Source: JBDTNQ01 sp039933635
GTDB taxonomy: Bacteria; Acidobacteriota; Vicinamibacteria; Vicinamibacterales; SCN-69-37
Length of the DNA: 15,864 bases
Reading direction: 5' to 3'
Assembly (NCBI GenBank): GCA_039933635.1
Contig: JBDTNQ010000106.1
Location: 1-15,864 of the forward strand
Shown: piece after piece, positions 1 to 8,212 of the stretch
Numbering within the stretch: the stretch's first letter is position 1
Layout: every line of letters starts with the position of its first letter
Program-made: the position numbers and the translations under genes
The notes under the pieces: generated by a model
Databases searched by the model: none
What the model saw: the letters and a program-made list of their open reading frames with translations, nothing else
What the model was told of the DNA's origin: nothing

Positions 1-1177
<1,177 letters not shown>

Positions 1178-1178
1178 C

Positions 1179-2159
1179 ATGACCTCGATCGCCGAGCGCG
1201 GTCACGCGGCACGATCCGAACAGGCCGGTATTGCGGCCTTCCTGAAGAAGCCCGTTCGCCAGGCGCAACTCTACGATTGCCTGCGCACCGTCTTGGCCCC
1301 GCGGGCGTCGGCCGGTGGCGGTACCTCTCCCGCGCCCCGCATCGTCACGGTCCACTCTCTGAGGGAAGCGAACGATCTCCGCCGCCCGCGTGTGCTTCTG
1401 GCGGAAGACAACCAGACGAACCAGATGGCGGGCGCGCGCATGCTCGAGAAGCTCGGCTACCGGGTCGACATCGCGGTGAATGGGCTGCAGGCGGTCGAGG
1501 CGTGCCGCGCACTCGACTACGGTGTGATTCTGATGGACAACCAGATGCCCGAGATGGACGGGCTCACGGCCGCACGCGCGATCCGGGCCTTCGAGGTATC
1601 GCACGGGAAGCGGCCTGTGCCAATCATCGCGCTGACGGCGAACGCGATGCAGGGCGATCGGGAGGCCTGTCTGGCGGCCGGAATGAACGACTATCTGGCC
1701 AAGCCGTTCAAGCTCCTGCAGCTTCGACGAATGCTGGAACGGTGGGACGTCCGTTCGGATTCAGAGTCGGCAGGGCCGGACATCGATGCCGTGCCGTCGA
1801 GTACCGCAAAGGCGATCGACTCGACAGTCCTCCAGGAGTTCAGGAGCCAGGGCCTGAGTAGCGGGCCGGGCGATTTCGTTCCGCAGCTCATCGATGAATA
1901 TCTGCTGGATGCGAGTGCTCATATGGCGACGATCCATGACGCGATCGCCAGAAGGGACGCGCCAAGCCTGGCCCGCGCCACTCACAGCCTGAAGGGAAGC
2001 TCCAGTGCGGTGGGTGCGATTGGCATGGCCGCGATGTGCGACCGGCTCGAACAACTCGCACGTGCGGCCACCCTCGACACCACACCTGCCCTCGTCAGTT
2101 CCCTCGAGTCCGAGTTCGCGCGGGTTCGAGAGGATCTTCACCTCGAACAGACGTCGTGA
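1179..2159 (+). CDS. Hybrid histidine kinase, downstream part (end of receiver 1, receiver 2, HPt domain)
   Basis: This frame holds the C-terminal half of the kinase. It begins with MTSIAERG, matching the beta4 region of a receiver, then FLKKPVRQ with the conserved Lys-Pro, which completes receiver 1. A full second receiver follows (VLLAEDNQTNQ, phosphoacceptor Asp at 1536-1538 in MDNQMPEMDG, ALTANAM, YLAKPFK). The last ~110 residues form an HPt domain with THSLKGSS, whose His is the codon at 1983-1985. The full His-Asp-Asp-His layout is that of BarA/ArcB-like phosphorelay kinases. The ATG at 1179 has no ribosome binding site and sits in mid-domain, so it is probably not a real start; the segment is most likely part of the upstream gene. 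With one C removed, the visible protein is about 718 residues. It ends 30 bases before the convergent PD40 gene. Confidence 0.85.
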   Translation: MTSIAERGHAARSEQAGIAAFLKKPVRQAQLYDCLRTVLAPRASAGGGTSPAPRIVTVHSLREANDLRRPRVLLAEDNQTNQMAGARMLEKLGYRVDIAVNGLQAVEACRALDYGVILMDNQMPEMDGLTAARAIRAFEVSHGKRPVPIIALTANAMQGDREACLAAGMNDYLAKPFKLLQLRRMLERWDVRSDSESAGPDIDAVPSSTAKAIDSTVLQEFRSQGLSSGPGDFVPQLIDEYLLDASAHMATIHDAIARRDAPSLARATHSLKGSSSAVGAIGMAAMCDRLEQLARAATLDTTPALVSSLESEFARVREDLHLEQTS

Positions 2160-2189
2160 CGTCCGTGGAGCCCGGAACTCCAAGACGAG

Positions 2190-3995
2190 TCATGGCCGCC
2201 AGGCCGGCGCGCCTTCTTCCCACTGATTGTCGGTGAGCTGCTCGACCTGGCTGCCGTCGTAGCGCATCACGAAGATGTCGCCGTACGGCTGCGGTGCGTT
2301 CGTGTAGATCGTCTCGTCCTTGAATCCAAACCGTGAACTCGCAAAGACGATGCGTTCGCCGTCGGGCGACCAGCCCTGGTGTGCGTCGTTGCCAGGCGCG
2401 GTCGTCAATCGGCGCACGTCGGAGCCATCGGGCTTCACCGTGTAGATGTCGTAGTTGTTGTCCACGACGCGCGAGAACATGATCAGGTCTCCGTGAGGCG
2501 ACCAGAGCGGAAAGTTGTCGTAGCCATCCGTGAGCGTCGTCACCGCTTTCGTCTGCAGGTCCATGATCCGGAGGCCATCACCCTGCGGGCCGAAGGTGCG
2601 GTAAACGAATCGACGGCCGTCGGGCGCCAGTGACGGGAAGGCGTTGTTGTTCGGGCCGGTCGTGATCGTACGAAAGCCTTTTCCGTCAGCGTTGATCATC
2701 GCGATCTGCGCACCGCCATCGACGCGGTCGGACTTCTGGAGCAGCATGTCGTGGAAGCCGTTGAAGAAAAGGCCGAACGGTCCGATGCCGAAAATGACGG
2801 CATCGCCGGAAGGCGACCACTGCGGTCCGAGCACGCTCAGGTGCTCATCGTGGAGGAGGACCGTGCTCGTGTTCGTCGCCGAATCGACGATGTACAGGTG
2901 GTTGCCATTTGGCGTCGGCACGTAGTCGGCCATGACGAAGCGGTCGCCCGATCGGTTGAACGAGGGTTGCACTTCGGCGAGGTGCAATTCATATGACGGC
3001 AGGCGGCTCCAGACCTTGACGCCCGTCGGGCTGCCACTTGCCGGAAGCACCTTGTGAAACGCGACCCGCGCGCCGTCGCGTGACCAGGCGGCGTACTGGA
3101 TTGGGCCCTTCGGTCCGATCCGTCCACTGGCGTAGTGGATGCCATTCGCCGATCGATCCTTGCGGATGAAACCGACCTCGTCACCCGGGAGAAACGATGG
3201 CGAGATCTTCACGCCGGGTCCCGCCGCCACTTCTGACGATGTGCCGAGGCTGATGTCGTATGCCATCAGGTGCGTCGTCCCCTCATCAGTCGTCGCACTC
3301 CATCGGAAGCCGATCGTGTCCTGCGCCGACATGCAGTAAGCGATCACGCGCCGGCTATCGTCGGACCACTTCGGGCTGCCGCAAAACCCGCCCGGCTCGG
3401 TGATGCGCTTGAGCCCGCTGCCATCCGGATGAATGACGTACAGGTCGACCACGTGCAGGGCCTCCCAGCGGCCACGGGAGAACGGCAGCCCCGCGCCGCG
3501 ATCGGAGGAGAAGGCGATCCACTGACCGTCGGGTGACCAGGCCGGACGAAAATCGCCACCAGCACCGTCGGTCAACGCCTGTGCCCTTCGGGTGGCGATG
3601 TCGAGCGTCCAAAGATCGGCGGTGCCGCCCGCGCGCGTGGAGACGAAAACCAGGCGACGACCGTCGGGTGAGAACGCAGCCTGGTCGTCGTAGGCCGGGC
3701 TGTCGGTGAGCCGCTCGAGGTCGCGGCCATCCGGCCGGACGCGATAGAGATCGGCCGATCCCTGTCGCTCCGATGTGAACGCGAGCCAGGCGCCATCGGG
3801 AGACCACGCCGGGTCGTACTCGAGGTCTGAGGATGCGAGCAGCGGATGCTCGCCGCTGCCATCCGCGTTGGCGATGAACAGGCCAAGCCGTCCCGGCCCC
3901 GGGAAGACCCGCGACAGGTAGATCCTCTGTGGCGCACCCTGTTGGGCGGCGACCAGCGTCGTCAACAAGACGACGAACAACGCACGTAGTGGCAT
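2190..3995 (-). CDS. Exported PD40 (TolB-type) beta-propeller protein
   Basis: This is a 601-residue protein with an N-terminal signal sequence (hydrophobic residues 4-16, cleavage plausible after VAA near residue 17). The rest is built of about ten PD40/WD40-like blades carrying the WSPDG..iaF signature, for example WSPDGAWLAF, FSPDGRRLVF, WSPDGQWIAF, WSRDGARVAF, WSPSGDAVIF, APDGRRFVY, WSPHGDLIMF and WSPDGERIVF. That is enough for one or two propellers. The family folds like the C-terminal domain of TolB and usually binds proteins or ligands outside the cytoplasm; no catalytic domain (for example a peptidase) follows the propeller. ATG at 3995 is preceded by GAAGGTG six bases upstream, which supports this start. 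The protein ends at PAWRP, where another blade would begin, an ending I recall as common in this group. Its partner is unknown. Proteins of this type are abundant in Acidobacteriota. Confidence 0.88.
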   Translation of the reverse strand: MPLRALFVVLLTTLVAAQQGAPQRIYLSRVFPGPGRLGLFIANADGSGEHPLLASSDLEYDPAWSPDGAWLAFTSERQGSADLYRVRPDGRDLERLTDSPAYDDQAAFSPDGRRLVFVSTRAGGTADLWTLDIATRRAQALTDGAGGDFRPAWSPDGQWIAFSSDRGAGLPFSRGRWEALHVVDLYVIHPDGSGLKRITEPGGFCGSPKWSDDSRRVIAYCMSAQDTIGFRWSATTDEGTTHLMAYDISLGTSSEVAAGPGVKISPSFLPGDEVGFIRKDRSANGIHYASGRIGPKGPIQYAAWSRDGARVAFHKVLPASGSPTGVKVWSRLPSYELHLAEVQPSFNRSGDRFVMADYVPTPNGNHLYIVDSATNTSTVLLHDEHLSVLGPQWSPSGDAVIFGIGPFGLFFNGFHDMLLQKSDRVDGGAQIAMINADGKGFRTITTGPNNNAFPSLAPDGRRFVYRTFGPQGDGLRIMDLQTKAVTTLTDGYDNFPLWSPHGDLIMFSRVVDNNYDIYTVKPDGSDVRRLTTAPGNDAHQGWSPDGERIVFASSRFGFKDETIYTNAPQPYGDIFVMRYDGSQVEQLTDNQWEEGAPAWRP

Positions 3996-4396
3996 GCCCT
4001 ACACCTTCGGAGTCGAATGGCGGCCTGAACGTCCGCCACGGCTGAAACGCCAAGACGATACCACGCCGGTTGTGGTGCTCCATGCCGCGTGTGTTCAGCC
4101 CTTCGGTGCAATGGATCGGGCATCGGCGAGGGCCTTGCGGAGGGCTTCAATTGGCGTCCCGCGGGTGTGTGCCGATGGACAGGTGTGATGCGACTCGCGT
4201 TGGGGAGAGCGTGCTCGCGTCGTCGAGCACATGCGTGCCCACGAGCCATGCGCGCCGCGTCAACCCGTTGACCGTTGTTCCGCTCGGATGGCCGCCCCTG
4301 GAAGTGAGGTGCGAGGATCCCATCCGCCGCGCGCAGACGTTCAGAGCGGCGACCCGTAGAGGTCGCCGCTCCACTGTTCGGGACTGTCGAAGCGCG
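3996..4396. other. 401-base gap between two leftward genes, no convincing gene
   Basis: The open frames crossing this stretch (both strands) lack recognisable domains and look like chance frames in GC-rich DNA. It must hold the promoter for the PD40 gene at its left end, though no good -35/-10 pair was found. It also holds the 3' hairpin of the phytase-like gene at 4344-4371. A small inverted repeat (TGGCGG...CCGCCA, 4018-4023/4033-4038) lies in the PD40 leader. Confidence 0.6.
4344..4371 (-). terminator. Hairpin after the phytase-like gene
   Basis: There is a perfect 11-bp inverted repeat, GAGCGGCGACC (4344-4354) and GGTCGCCGCTC (4361-4371), with the 6-base loop CGTAGA. It lies 26 bases beyond the stop codon of the leftward gene. 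No T-tract follows on the minus strand, so it may protect or process the 3' end or aid factor-dependent termination rather than act as a classical intrinsic terminator. Confidence 0.55.
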
Positions 4397-5848
4397 TTAG
4401 TGGTCCTGTCCGCGACCGCCGCTGCCCCCGTCGCCGCCGTCAGTGTCCCCGCGCTGGAACAGGAACTGTTGCGGCTGGTACCCGGGCAGATCCGATTGAG
4501 AGAATGCGAACACGAAGATCCGGTTCGGGTTGGCCACCGGTGCCGGCACACCAGAAGTCGTCCGGGTCGCGGTGCCGAGGAAATCGTTGTCGCTCACGAC
4601 GTAGAGCGTGTGCTTGAGTTCGCTCCCGAGCGTGACGTCCTGGCCGAAGGCGATGCCTTCGAGTTTGGCCGGGATGTCCGAGTCGGCGATGCCACCGGCG
4701 ATGAGGCTGGCCGCCACGTCGAGGAAGAGGACTTTCGACACCGGCGTCACCGCGGCAAGGTTGGTCTGACCGGTGATGTGGCTCACGTCGGTGGCGCCTG
4801 CCAGATCGATCAGAAAGATCTTCTTGAACGCGGCCTTCGAGTCGTCGCCGAGCCCCTTGCTGTCCCGTTCGTCGACCAGAAACTGGTGATTGTTCACGGC
4901 CAGAATCTCAGAGACCGTCGTCTTCTTACCGCCCTGGTCGAGCTGGTACGCGTACTCGTGGGTGGCGCCGTTTCGAAGATCGATCGTCACGATGCGCGTG
5001 CGGAGACCCGCCGCGTCGCCTCCGTCCTGGATGAGCGGACTCTGCATCGCGCCGACGAGCGTGCGCCCATCAGGCGTGATGGCCAGGCCTTCCATGCCCT
5101 TGTTCGCCACACGGCCGGCCGTGTTGTTGGGCGAGAACTCCAGCGCTTCGGTCGAGGACTGGTTGGCGACGGCGAACTTCGACGGCAGCGTGTAGACGCG
5201 CGTGCGACGTCCCGTCTGACGGTCGAACTGATACACGTACGGACCGTACTCGTCGGTGACGAAGACGTCCTGCCAGTCGTTGGACACGCGAATGCCTTCC
5301 GGATCGAGGCGCGCGCTGGCCGGGTTGGTTGACGGCCCGGGAGCGAAGTTGTCCGATCGGCCCGAGAAATAGTGCTTCAGACGGGTGTTCAGCGCCGGCT
5401 CTCCGTTGCTGGCCGCGCCGCACCCGGCTCCGTAGACCAGGTCCTGCTGGCTCCAGAGCAACGTCGTATCCACCACCATGGGCGTCACGGTGAGTGGCAG
5501 CGTCGAGCCCGCGGGATCACTCGGCGCCAGCGTCATGTGCAGAGTGTGGAAGCGCGGAATGTACGAGGCGGTGTCGTTGGTGCAGTCGTTGTAGGGTTTC
5601 GCATTGGGACCGCGGTCCGGCAGCCCGAGGAAGTAGTCGCCGCCGAGGTAGGCGAGTCCCGATCCCATCCCGCCCAGCCGGTTGCCCGGCACGCCGTTCT
5701 CCAACGGCGGCGCCGTCTGCGCTGCGAAGTCCTCGAAGAACCCGGAGACCGACCCGACGGCGACCAGGACGGGACTGCCGGCCTGGCCGATCGAAGCAAG
5801 AGACACCACCCCGAGCGCGGCCGCGACGATCCACAATTGTGTCTTCAT
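4397..5848 (-). CDS. Exported esterase-like activity of phytase family protein
   Basis: This is a 483-residue protein with a clear signal peptide (MKTQLWIVAAALGVVSLASIGQAG, cleavage near residue 22-23). The mature part matches the phytase-like/esterase-like beta-propeller domain (PF13449 type). Typical segments are GGMGSGLAYLGGDYFLGLPDRGPN near the N-terminus, DPEGIRV..DWQDVFVTDEYGPYVYQFD in the middle, NKGMEGLAITPDGRTL, ILAVNNHQFLVDERD, and LEGIAFG near the C-terminus. The family is named for suggested phosphoesterase activity; the substrate here cannot be read from sequence. It ends in a low-complexity Gly/Asp tail (GDTDGGDGGSGGRGQDH). A TTG directly precedes the ATG at 5848. GGAGGG lies eight bases upstream of the ATG, so I chose ATG; TTG at 5851 would add one residue. 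It is divergent from the DinB gene. Confidence 0.88.
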   Translation of the reverse strand: MKTQLWIVAAALGVVSLASIGQAGSPVLVAVGSVSGFFEDFAAQTAPPLENGVPGNRLGGMGSGLAYLGGDYFLGLPDRGPNAKPYNDCTNDTASYIPRFHTLHMTLAPSDPAGSTLPLTVTPMVVDTTLLWSQQDLVYGAGCGAASNGEPALNTRLKHYFSGRSDNFAPGPSTNPASARLDPEGIRVSNDWQDVFVTDEYGPYVYQFDRQTGRRTRVYTLPSKFAVANQSSTEALEFSPNNTAGRVANKGMEGLAITPDGRTLVGAMQSPLIQDGGDAAGLRTRIVTIDLRNGATHEYAYQLDQGGKKTTVSEILAVNNHQFLVDERDSKGLGDDSKAAFKKIFLIDLAGATDVSHITGQTNLAAVTPVSKVLFLDVAASLIAGGIADSDIPAKLEGIAFGQDVTLGSELKHTLYVVSDNDFLGTATRTTSGVPAPVANPNRIFVFAFSQSDLPGYQPQQFLFQRGDTDGGDGGSGGRGQDH

Positions 5849-5865
5849 CAATCACTCCCTCCGGA

Positions 5866-5882
5866 CGCGCGGCAACCGCGCG
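5866..5882 (-). promoter_or_regulatory. Hairpin in the leader of the phytase-like gene
   Basis: The perfect 7-bp inverted repeat CGCGCGG-CAA-CCGCGCG lies a few bases upstream of the GGAGGG ribosome binding site of the leftward gene. Such a stem could limit or expose ribosome access, or stabilise the 5' end. No function can be assigned from sequence alone, and short GC palindromes arise easily in DNA of this composition. Confidence 0.35.
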
Positions 5883-5956
5883 ACTCAGCGAGTGATGGTG
5901 ACGGCCCCGTCCGACAACGGGATGACGTCTCTGCGACATCCGTGAAACATCCGATC

Positions 5957-5968
5957 TATATTGCCGGG
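5957..5968 (+). promoter_or_regulatory. Promoter -10 of the DinB-family gene, probably leaderless
   Basis: TATATT (5957-5962) is followed by exactly six bases and then ATG at 5969. A start site about seven bases past a -10 element would put the transcript start at the ATG itself. A weak -35 match GCGACA (5933-5938) lies 18 bases upstream. No Shine-Dalgarno sequence precedes the ATG. Confidence 0.5.
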
Positions 5969-6529
5969 ATGAGCACGATGGTCGATCGCACGCGGCGCGG
6001 GTTCCGGCTGGACGAGGGAATGGCCATGCTGGCGCGCACGCCGGCCGCCGTCGATGCCCTGCTGCGGGATCTGCCGGACGGATGGACCACCGTGAACGAA
6101 GGCGGCGAATCCTGGAGCCCCTTTGACGTCGTCGGGCACCTGGTGCGCGCTGAGCGTGTCGATTGGATGGGGCGCGTGCGGACGCTGCTGACGCACGGCG
6201 AGGCTGAGGCGTTTGCTTCCGTCGACCGGCTCGCGCAGTTCAGGGAGTCCGAGGGACGAACGCTCGCGACCCTGCTGGACGAGTTCGCAAGTCTGCGCCG
6301 GGAGAGTCTGCGCGAGCTCGCGGCGCTGGCCTTGACGGAGGCGGACCTCGATCGCGCAGGCCGCCACCCGGTGTTTGGTTCAGTGACGCTGCGGCAACTC
6401 CTGTCGACGTGGGTCGCGCACGATCTCGATCATCTGGTGCAAATCGCGCGCGTGCTCGCGCGGCAGTACTCCGACGAGGTCGGCCCCTGGCGGGTCAATC
6501 TCCGGATCATCAATGGGACCCCGATCTGA
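5969..6529 (+). CDS. DinB family protein (putative metal-dependent four-helix-bundle enzyme)
   Basis: This 186-residue protein has the DinB/DfsB layout: an N-terminal helix (LDEGMAMLARTPAAVDALLRDL), the SWSPFDVVGHLVRAE segment with His57, and a C-terminal helix WVAHDLDHLVQIARVLARQY with His151 and His155. These three His residues fit the usual metal-binding triad. Family members include bacillithiol or mycothiol S-transferases and damage-inducible proteins; which reaction applies here is not known. The open frame extends far upstream (to 5372), but that part is antisense to the phytase-like gene, so ATG at 5969 is the credible start; an ATG at 5978 is an alternative. No signal peptide is seen, so the protein is probably cytoplasmic. 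It is divergent from the phytase-like gene with 120 bases between starts. Confidence 0.85.
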   Translation: MSTMVDRTRRGFRLDEGMAMLARTPAAVDALLRDLPDGWTTVNEGGESWSPFDVVGHLVRAERVDWMGRVRTLLTHGEAEAFASVDRLAQFRESEGRTLATLLDEFASLRRESLRELAALALTEADLDRAGRHPVFGSVTLRQLLSTWVAHDLDHLVQIARVLARQYSDEVGPWRVNLRIINGTPI

Positions 6530-6538
6530 AAGCCAAGG

Positions 6539-6556
6539 GCCCGCGATGGCGCGGGC
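6539..6556 (+). terminator. Hairpin after the DinB-family gene
   Basis: A perfect 7-bp stem, GCCCGCG-ATGG-CGCGGGC, starts 9 bases after the DinB stop codon. It has no T-tract. It separates the DinB gene from the next small gene, whose own -10 element lies just downstream. Confidence 0.45.
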
Positions 6557-6578
6557 ATGTCGCTGCCGTGCCCGGTGG

Positions 6579-6590
6579 TACAGTCGATCC
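6579..6590 (+). promoter_or_regulatory. Promoter -10 of the small orphan gene, probably leaderless
   Basis: TACAGT (6579-6584) lies exactly six bases before the ATG at 6591, the same geometry as upstream of the DinB and DUF3617 genes. No convincing -35 and no Shine-Dalgarno sequence was found. Confidence 0.4.
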
Positions 6591-6869
6591 ATGTCGGACG
6601 AACCCTCCACACCGAAATCCGCTGCCGTCCAGCCGCCTTTCAAGCGATACGACTACTACCTGGGCCCCAAGATGCTCGGCGACATGTGGGTGGTGAGCCG
6701 GGGCACCTTGAAGATGCGGTGCGTGCTGGCGACTCACCGTCTCGGATGGGAACTGAAGCTGTCGTCCACCTCGAGTTTCTCACGATCTCAAGTCTGTAAG
6801 TCCGAATCGGAAGTGACGAGCACAAGCGACGCGTGGCTGGCCGAGGCCAAGGGCAAAGGCTGGAGTTAG
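6591..6869 (+). CDS. Small hypothetical protein (92 aa)
   Basis: I do not recognise a family. The open frame extends upstream to 6513, but ATG at 6591 follows a -10-like TACAGT and begins a protein-like sequence, so I start it there. The N-terminal ~18 residues are polar and Pro/Ser-rich (MSDEPSTPKSAAVQPPF). A compact middle follows: YDYYLGPKMLGDMWVVSRGTLKMRCVL (residues 20-46), HRLGWELKL (49-57), then a Ser-rich stretch and a C-terminal helix-like end DAWLAEAKGKGWS. Two Cys residues are at 44 and 69. There is no signal peptide or membrane segment. The RLGWELKL segment, an amphipathic strand with Trp, suggests a small folded cytoplasmic protein. It is convergent with the structured RNA on the other strand. 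Confidence 0.6.
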   Translation: MSDEPSTPKSAAVQPPFKRYDYYLGPKMLGDMWVVSRGTLKMRCVLATHRLGWELKLSSTSSFSRSQVCKSESEVTSTSDAWLAEAKGKGWS

Positions 6870-6878
6870 GCGGAGTAC

Positions 6879-6912
6879 AAAAAAACGGGCCCGCGACAAG
6901 CACGGACCCGTT
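6879..6912 (-). terminator. Intrinsic terminator with seven-T tract, leftward
   Basis: On the minus strand AACGGGTCCG pairs with CGGGCCCGTT (9 of 10 positions, one C-A mismatch) across a 9-base loop, followed at once by seven T residues (plus-strand A run 6879-6885). This is a classical rho-independent terminator for leftward transcription. It ends the structured RNA upstream of it, and/or the transcript of the PHP gene ending at 7097. Confidence 0.85.
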
Positions 6913-7058
6913 GAATGACCTGGCTCCCCAGCCGACGCTTCGCAAATCGCGTGCGTCTTCAGTTCACTCGGCCCTCTCTAGAGCAAGAGCCGGGCCATCC
7001 TGAGTCGCCTTCGATCCACCCGCATCCGCGTCGCGCTGAGCATCCCAGGGTAGCGTTC
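6879..7058 (-). ncRNA. Putative structured non-coding RNA, 6S-like
   Basis: The stretch between the PHP gene stop (7097) and the T-tract terminator has no protein frame with recognisable features, but folds well on the minus strand. A closing stem joins the CCTG, GCTC, AGC and GACGC arms (within 7049-7028) to GCGTC, GCT, GAGC and CAGG (within 6938-6919), about 16 bp with bulges. Inside are an open 5' strand of about 22 bases, a terminal stem-loop (ACTC and GGCCC with GGGCC and GAGT, 7005-6966), and a 3' strand of about 27 bases with a small hairpin (CGC-GATTT-GCG). A closing stem, central bubble and terminal loop is the architecture of 6S RNA, which binds sigma70 RNA polymerase. An alternative local pairing GACGC (6956-6952)/GCGTC (6938-6934) competes with the closing stem. 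I cannot confirm the family; it could be another small RNA or a long 3' UTR. Confidence 0.45.
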
Positions 7059-7063
7059 TACAC

Positions 7064-7069
7064 AGAATA
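7064..7069 (-). promoter_or_regulatory. Candidate -10 element for the structured RNA
   Basis: TATTCT on the minus strand would place the transcript start near 7057-7058, just before the closing stem arm. No good -35 was found at the normal distance (TCACGC at 17 bases), so this is tentative. Confidence 0.25.
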
Positions 7070-7096
7070 GGCAATTGCGGCCCCAGGCGTGAGCAT

Positions 7097-8212
7097 CTAG
7101 CTCTCGCGACGTTCGCGGGTCCACTTCAACAGCGACCGCAAGGGCCAGCAGTTGACGATCCGCTCGGGCGGAATGCCAGCCAAGATGGCGTGGGCGCGGG
7201 CCGTGTCCGTGTAGGCCAGTTGCGGCACGGCATGCGCGTCGCTGCTGAGTGCGAAGAGACAGCCGCACGCCAGGGCCTCCGCAGCGATCGAGAAGTCGAG
7301 GTCCTGCCGCGACGGGTCACCGTCCAACTCGATTGCGACACGGCTGCCTGCCGCCGCCTTGAAGACCGTCGGCCAATCCGCCGCCACGCCCAGTCTCGAA
7401 TCGTACTTGCGCCCGCGTGGATGACCGAGCACGTGCACGCCGGGCGCCGTGACCGCCGCCAGCATGCGTGCCGTTTGCGGCGTTACCGAGCGAAGGCCCG
7501 AGTGCGGCGCCGCGACCACGATGTCGAGCTCGCCGCGTTGGTCTTCCGGAACGTCGACCACGCCGTCCGCCCGGATGTTCGCTTCCACGCCCCGAAGCAG
7601 CGTGAATCGGCCGGCATACTGCTCGTTGATGGCGGCAATCTCTCGCGCCTGTGCTCTCAGTCGCGTGAGCGACAGCCCATTCGCGATTGGCAATCCTGCT
7701 GAGTGATCCGTGACGGCCGCGTACCGGTACCCGCGCGCCAGGCATCCCTCGACGATGTCGGTCAGTGACTGCGTGCCGTCGCTGTCGGTCGAGTGCATCT
7801 GCAGGTCACCCTGGCACACGATGTCGGCGCCACGCTCCGAGAGGATGCTGGTGACAGCCGCGCGGCTGAGGAAGTTGCCCCGAAAGGCGCGGTGCGTCGT
7901 GACGTCCGCGTGCCGGCCGGCGGCGACGACCGCAGCGTCCACAATCGCGGACTCGCCGCGCTCGAGCATTTCGAGCACGATGCGGGTCGAGGAGGGCCCT
8001 ACGTGGGGAATCCGCTCCAGAGTGCCGTCAGGCAGGATGTACGTCTCGATGGGGCGGTCGAGGTCGCGGATCGCGCTGGCCGCCTGCTTGTACCCCCACT
8101 GCCGCTCGCGTGACGGCTGGGCTCGAGCCATGTCCTGCAAGGCCCCCGCGATCGCCATGGTGCGATCGACGATTTCCGTTGCGGCCTGGCCGCGGCGCCG
8201 CGGCCGGGTCAT
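7097..8212 (-). CDS. HhH-PHP domain protein (PolX-like phosphoesterase without polymerase core)
   Basis: This is a 371-residue protein. Residues ~40-85 form a helix-hairpin-helix segment (YKQAASAIRDL...RIPHVGPSSTRIVLEML) like that of family X DNA polymerases. Residues ~130-335 are a PHP metallo-phosphoesterase domain: GDLQMHSTDSDG (Q138, H140), AVTDHS (D169, H170), GVEANI (E210), APHSGL (H237), GHPRGR (H264) and SSDAHA (D325, H327). Bacterial PolX carries polymerase, HhH and PHP in about 570 residues; here the nucleotidyltransferase palm is absent, so polymerase activity is not expected. A metal-dependent nuclease or phosphatase acting on DNA ends is the likely role by inference. The first His of the H-x-H motif is Gln, a change I recall in stand-alone members. 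ATG at 8212 overlaps the TGA of the upstream 106-residue gene (ATGA), indicating translational coupling. Confidence 0.85.
   Translation of the reverse strand: MTRPRRRGQAATEIVDRTMAIAGALQDMARAQPSRERQWGYKQAASAIRDLDRPIETYILPDGTLERIPHVGPSSTRIVLEMLERGESAIVDAAVVAAGRHADVTTHRAFRGNFLSRAAVTSILSERGADIVCQGDLQMHSTDSDGTQSLTDIVEGCLARGYRYAAVTDHSAGLPIANGLSLTRLRAQAREIAAINEQYAGRFTLLRGVEANIRADGVVDVPEDQRGELDIVVAAPHSGLRSVTPQTARMLAAVTAPGVHVLGHPRGRKYDSRLGVAADWPTVFKAAAGSRVAIELDGDPSRQDLDFSIAAEALACGCLFALSSDAHAVPQLAYTDTARAHAILAGIPPERIVNCWPLRSLLKWTRERRES

Noticed and set aside
1178..1861. Continuation of the kinase frame after the frameshift
   Set aside because: The receiver continues in the other frame; this tail is out-of-frame Arg/Pro/Gly-rich sequence without motif.
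2166..2182. TGGAG/CTCCA inverted repeat between the convergent kinase and PD40 genes
   Set aside because: Only 5 bp with a 7-base loop and no T-tract; too weak to call a terminator.
4018..4038. TGGCGG/CCGCCA inverted repeat in the PD40 leader
   Set aside because: A 6-bp GC-rich stem with a 9-base loop is expected by chance in this composition.
4070..5332. A 420-codon plus-strand open frame covering the gap and the phytase-like gene
   Set aside because: Most of it is antisense to the phytase-like gene, whose protein has a clear signal peptide and family motifs; the translated product has no recognisable domain.
5372..5968. Upstream extension of the DinB frame
   Set aside because: It is antisense to the phytase-like gene and lacks homology; the DinB domain and promoter-like element place the start at 5969.
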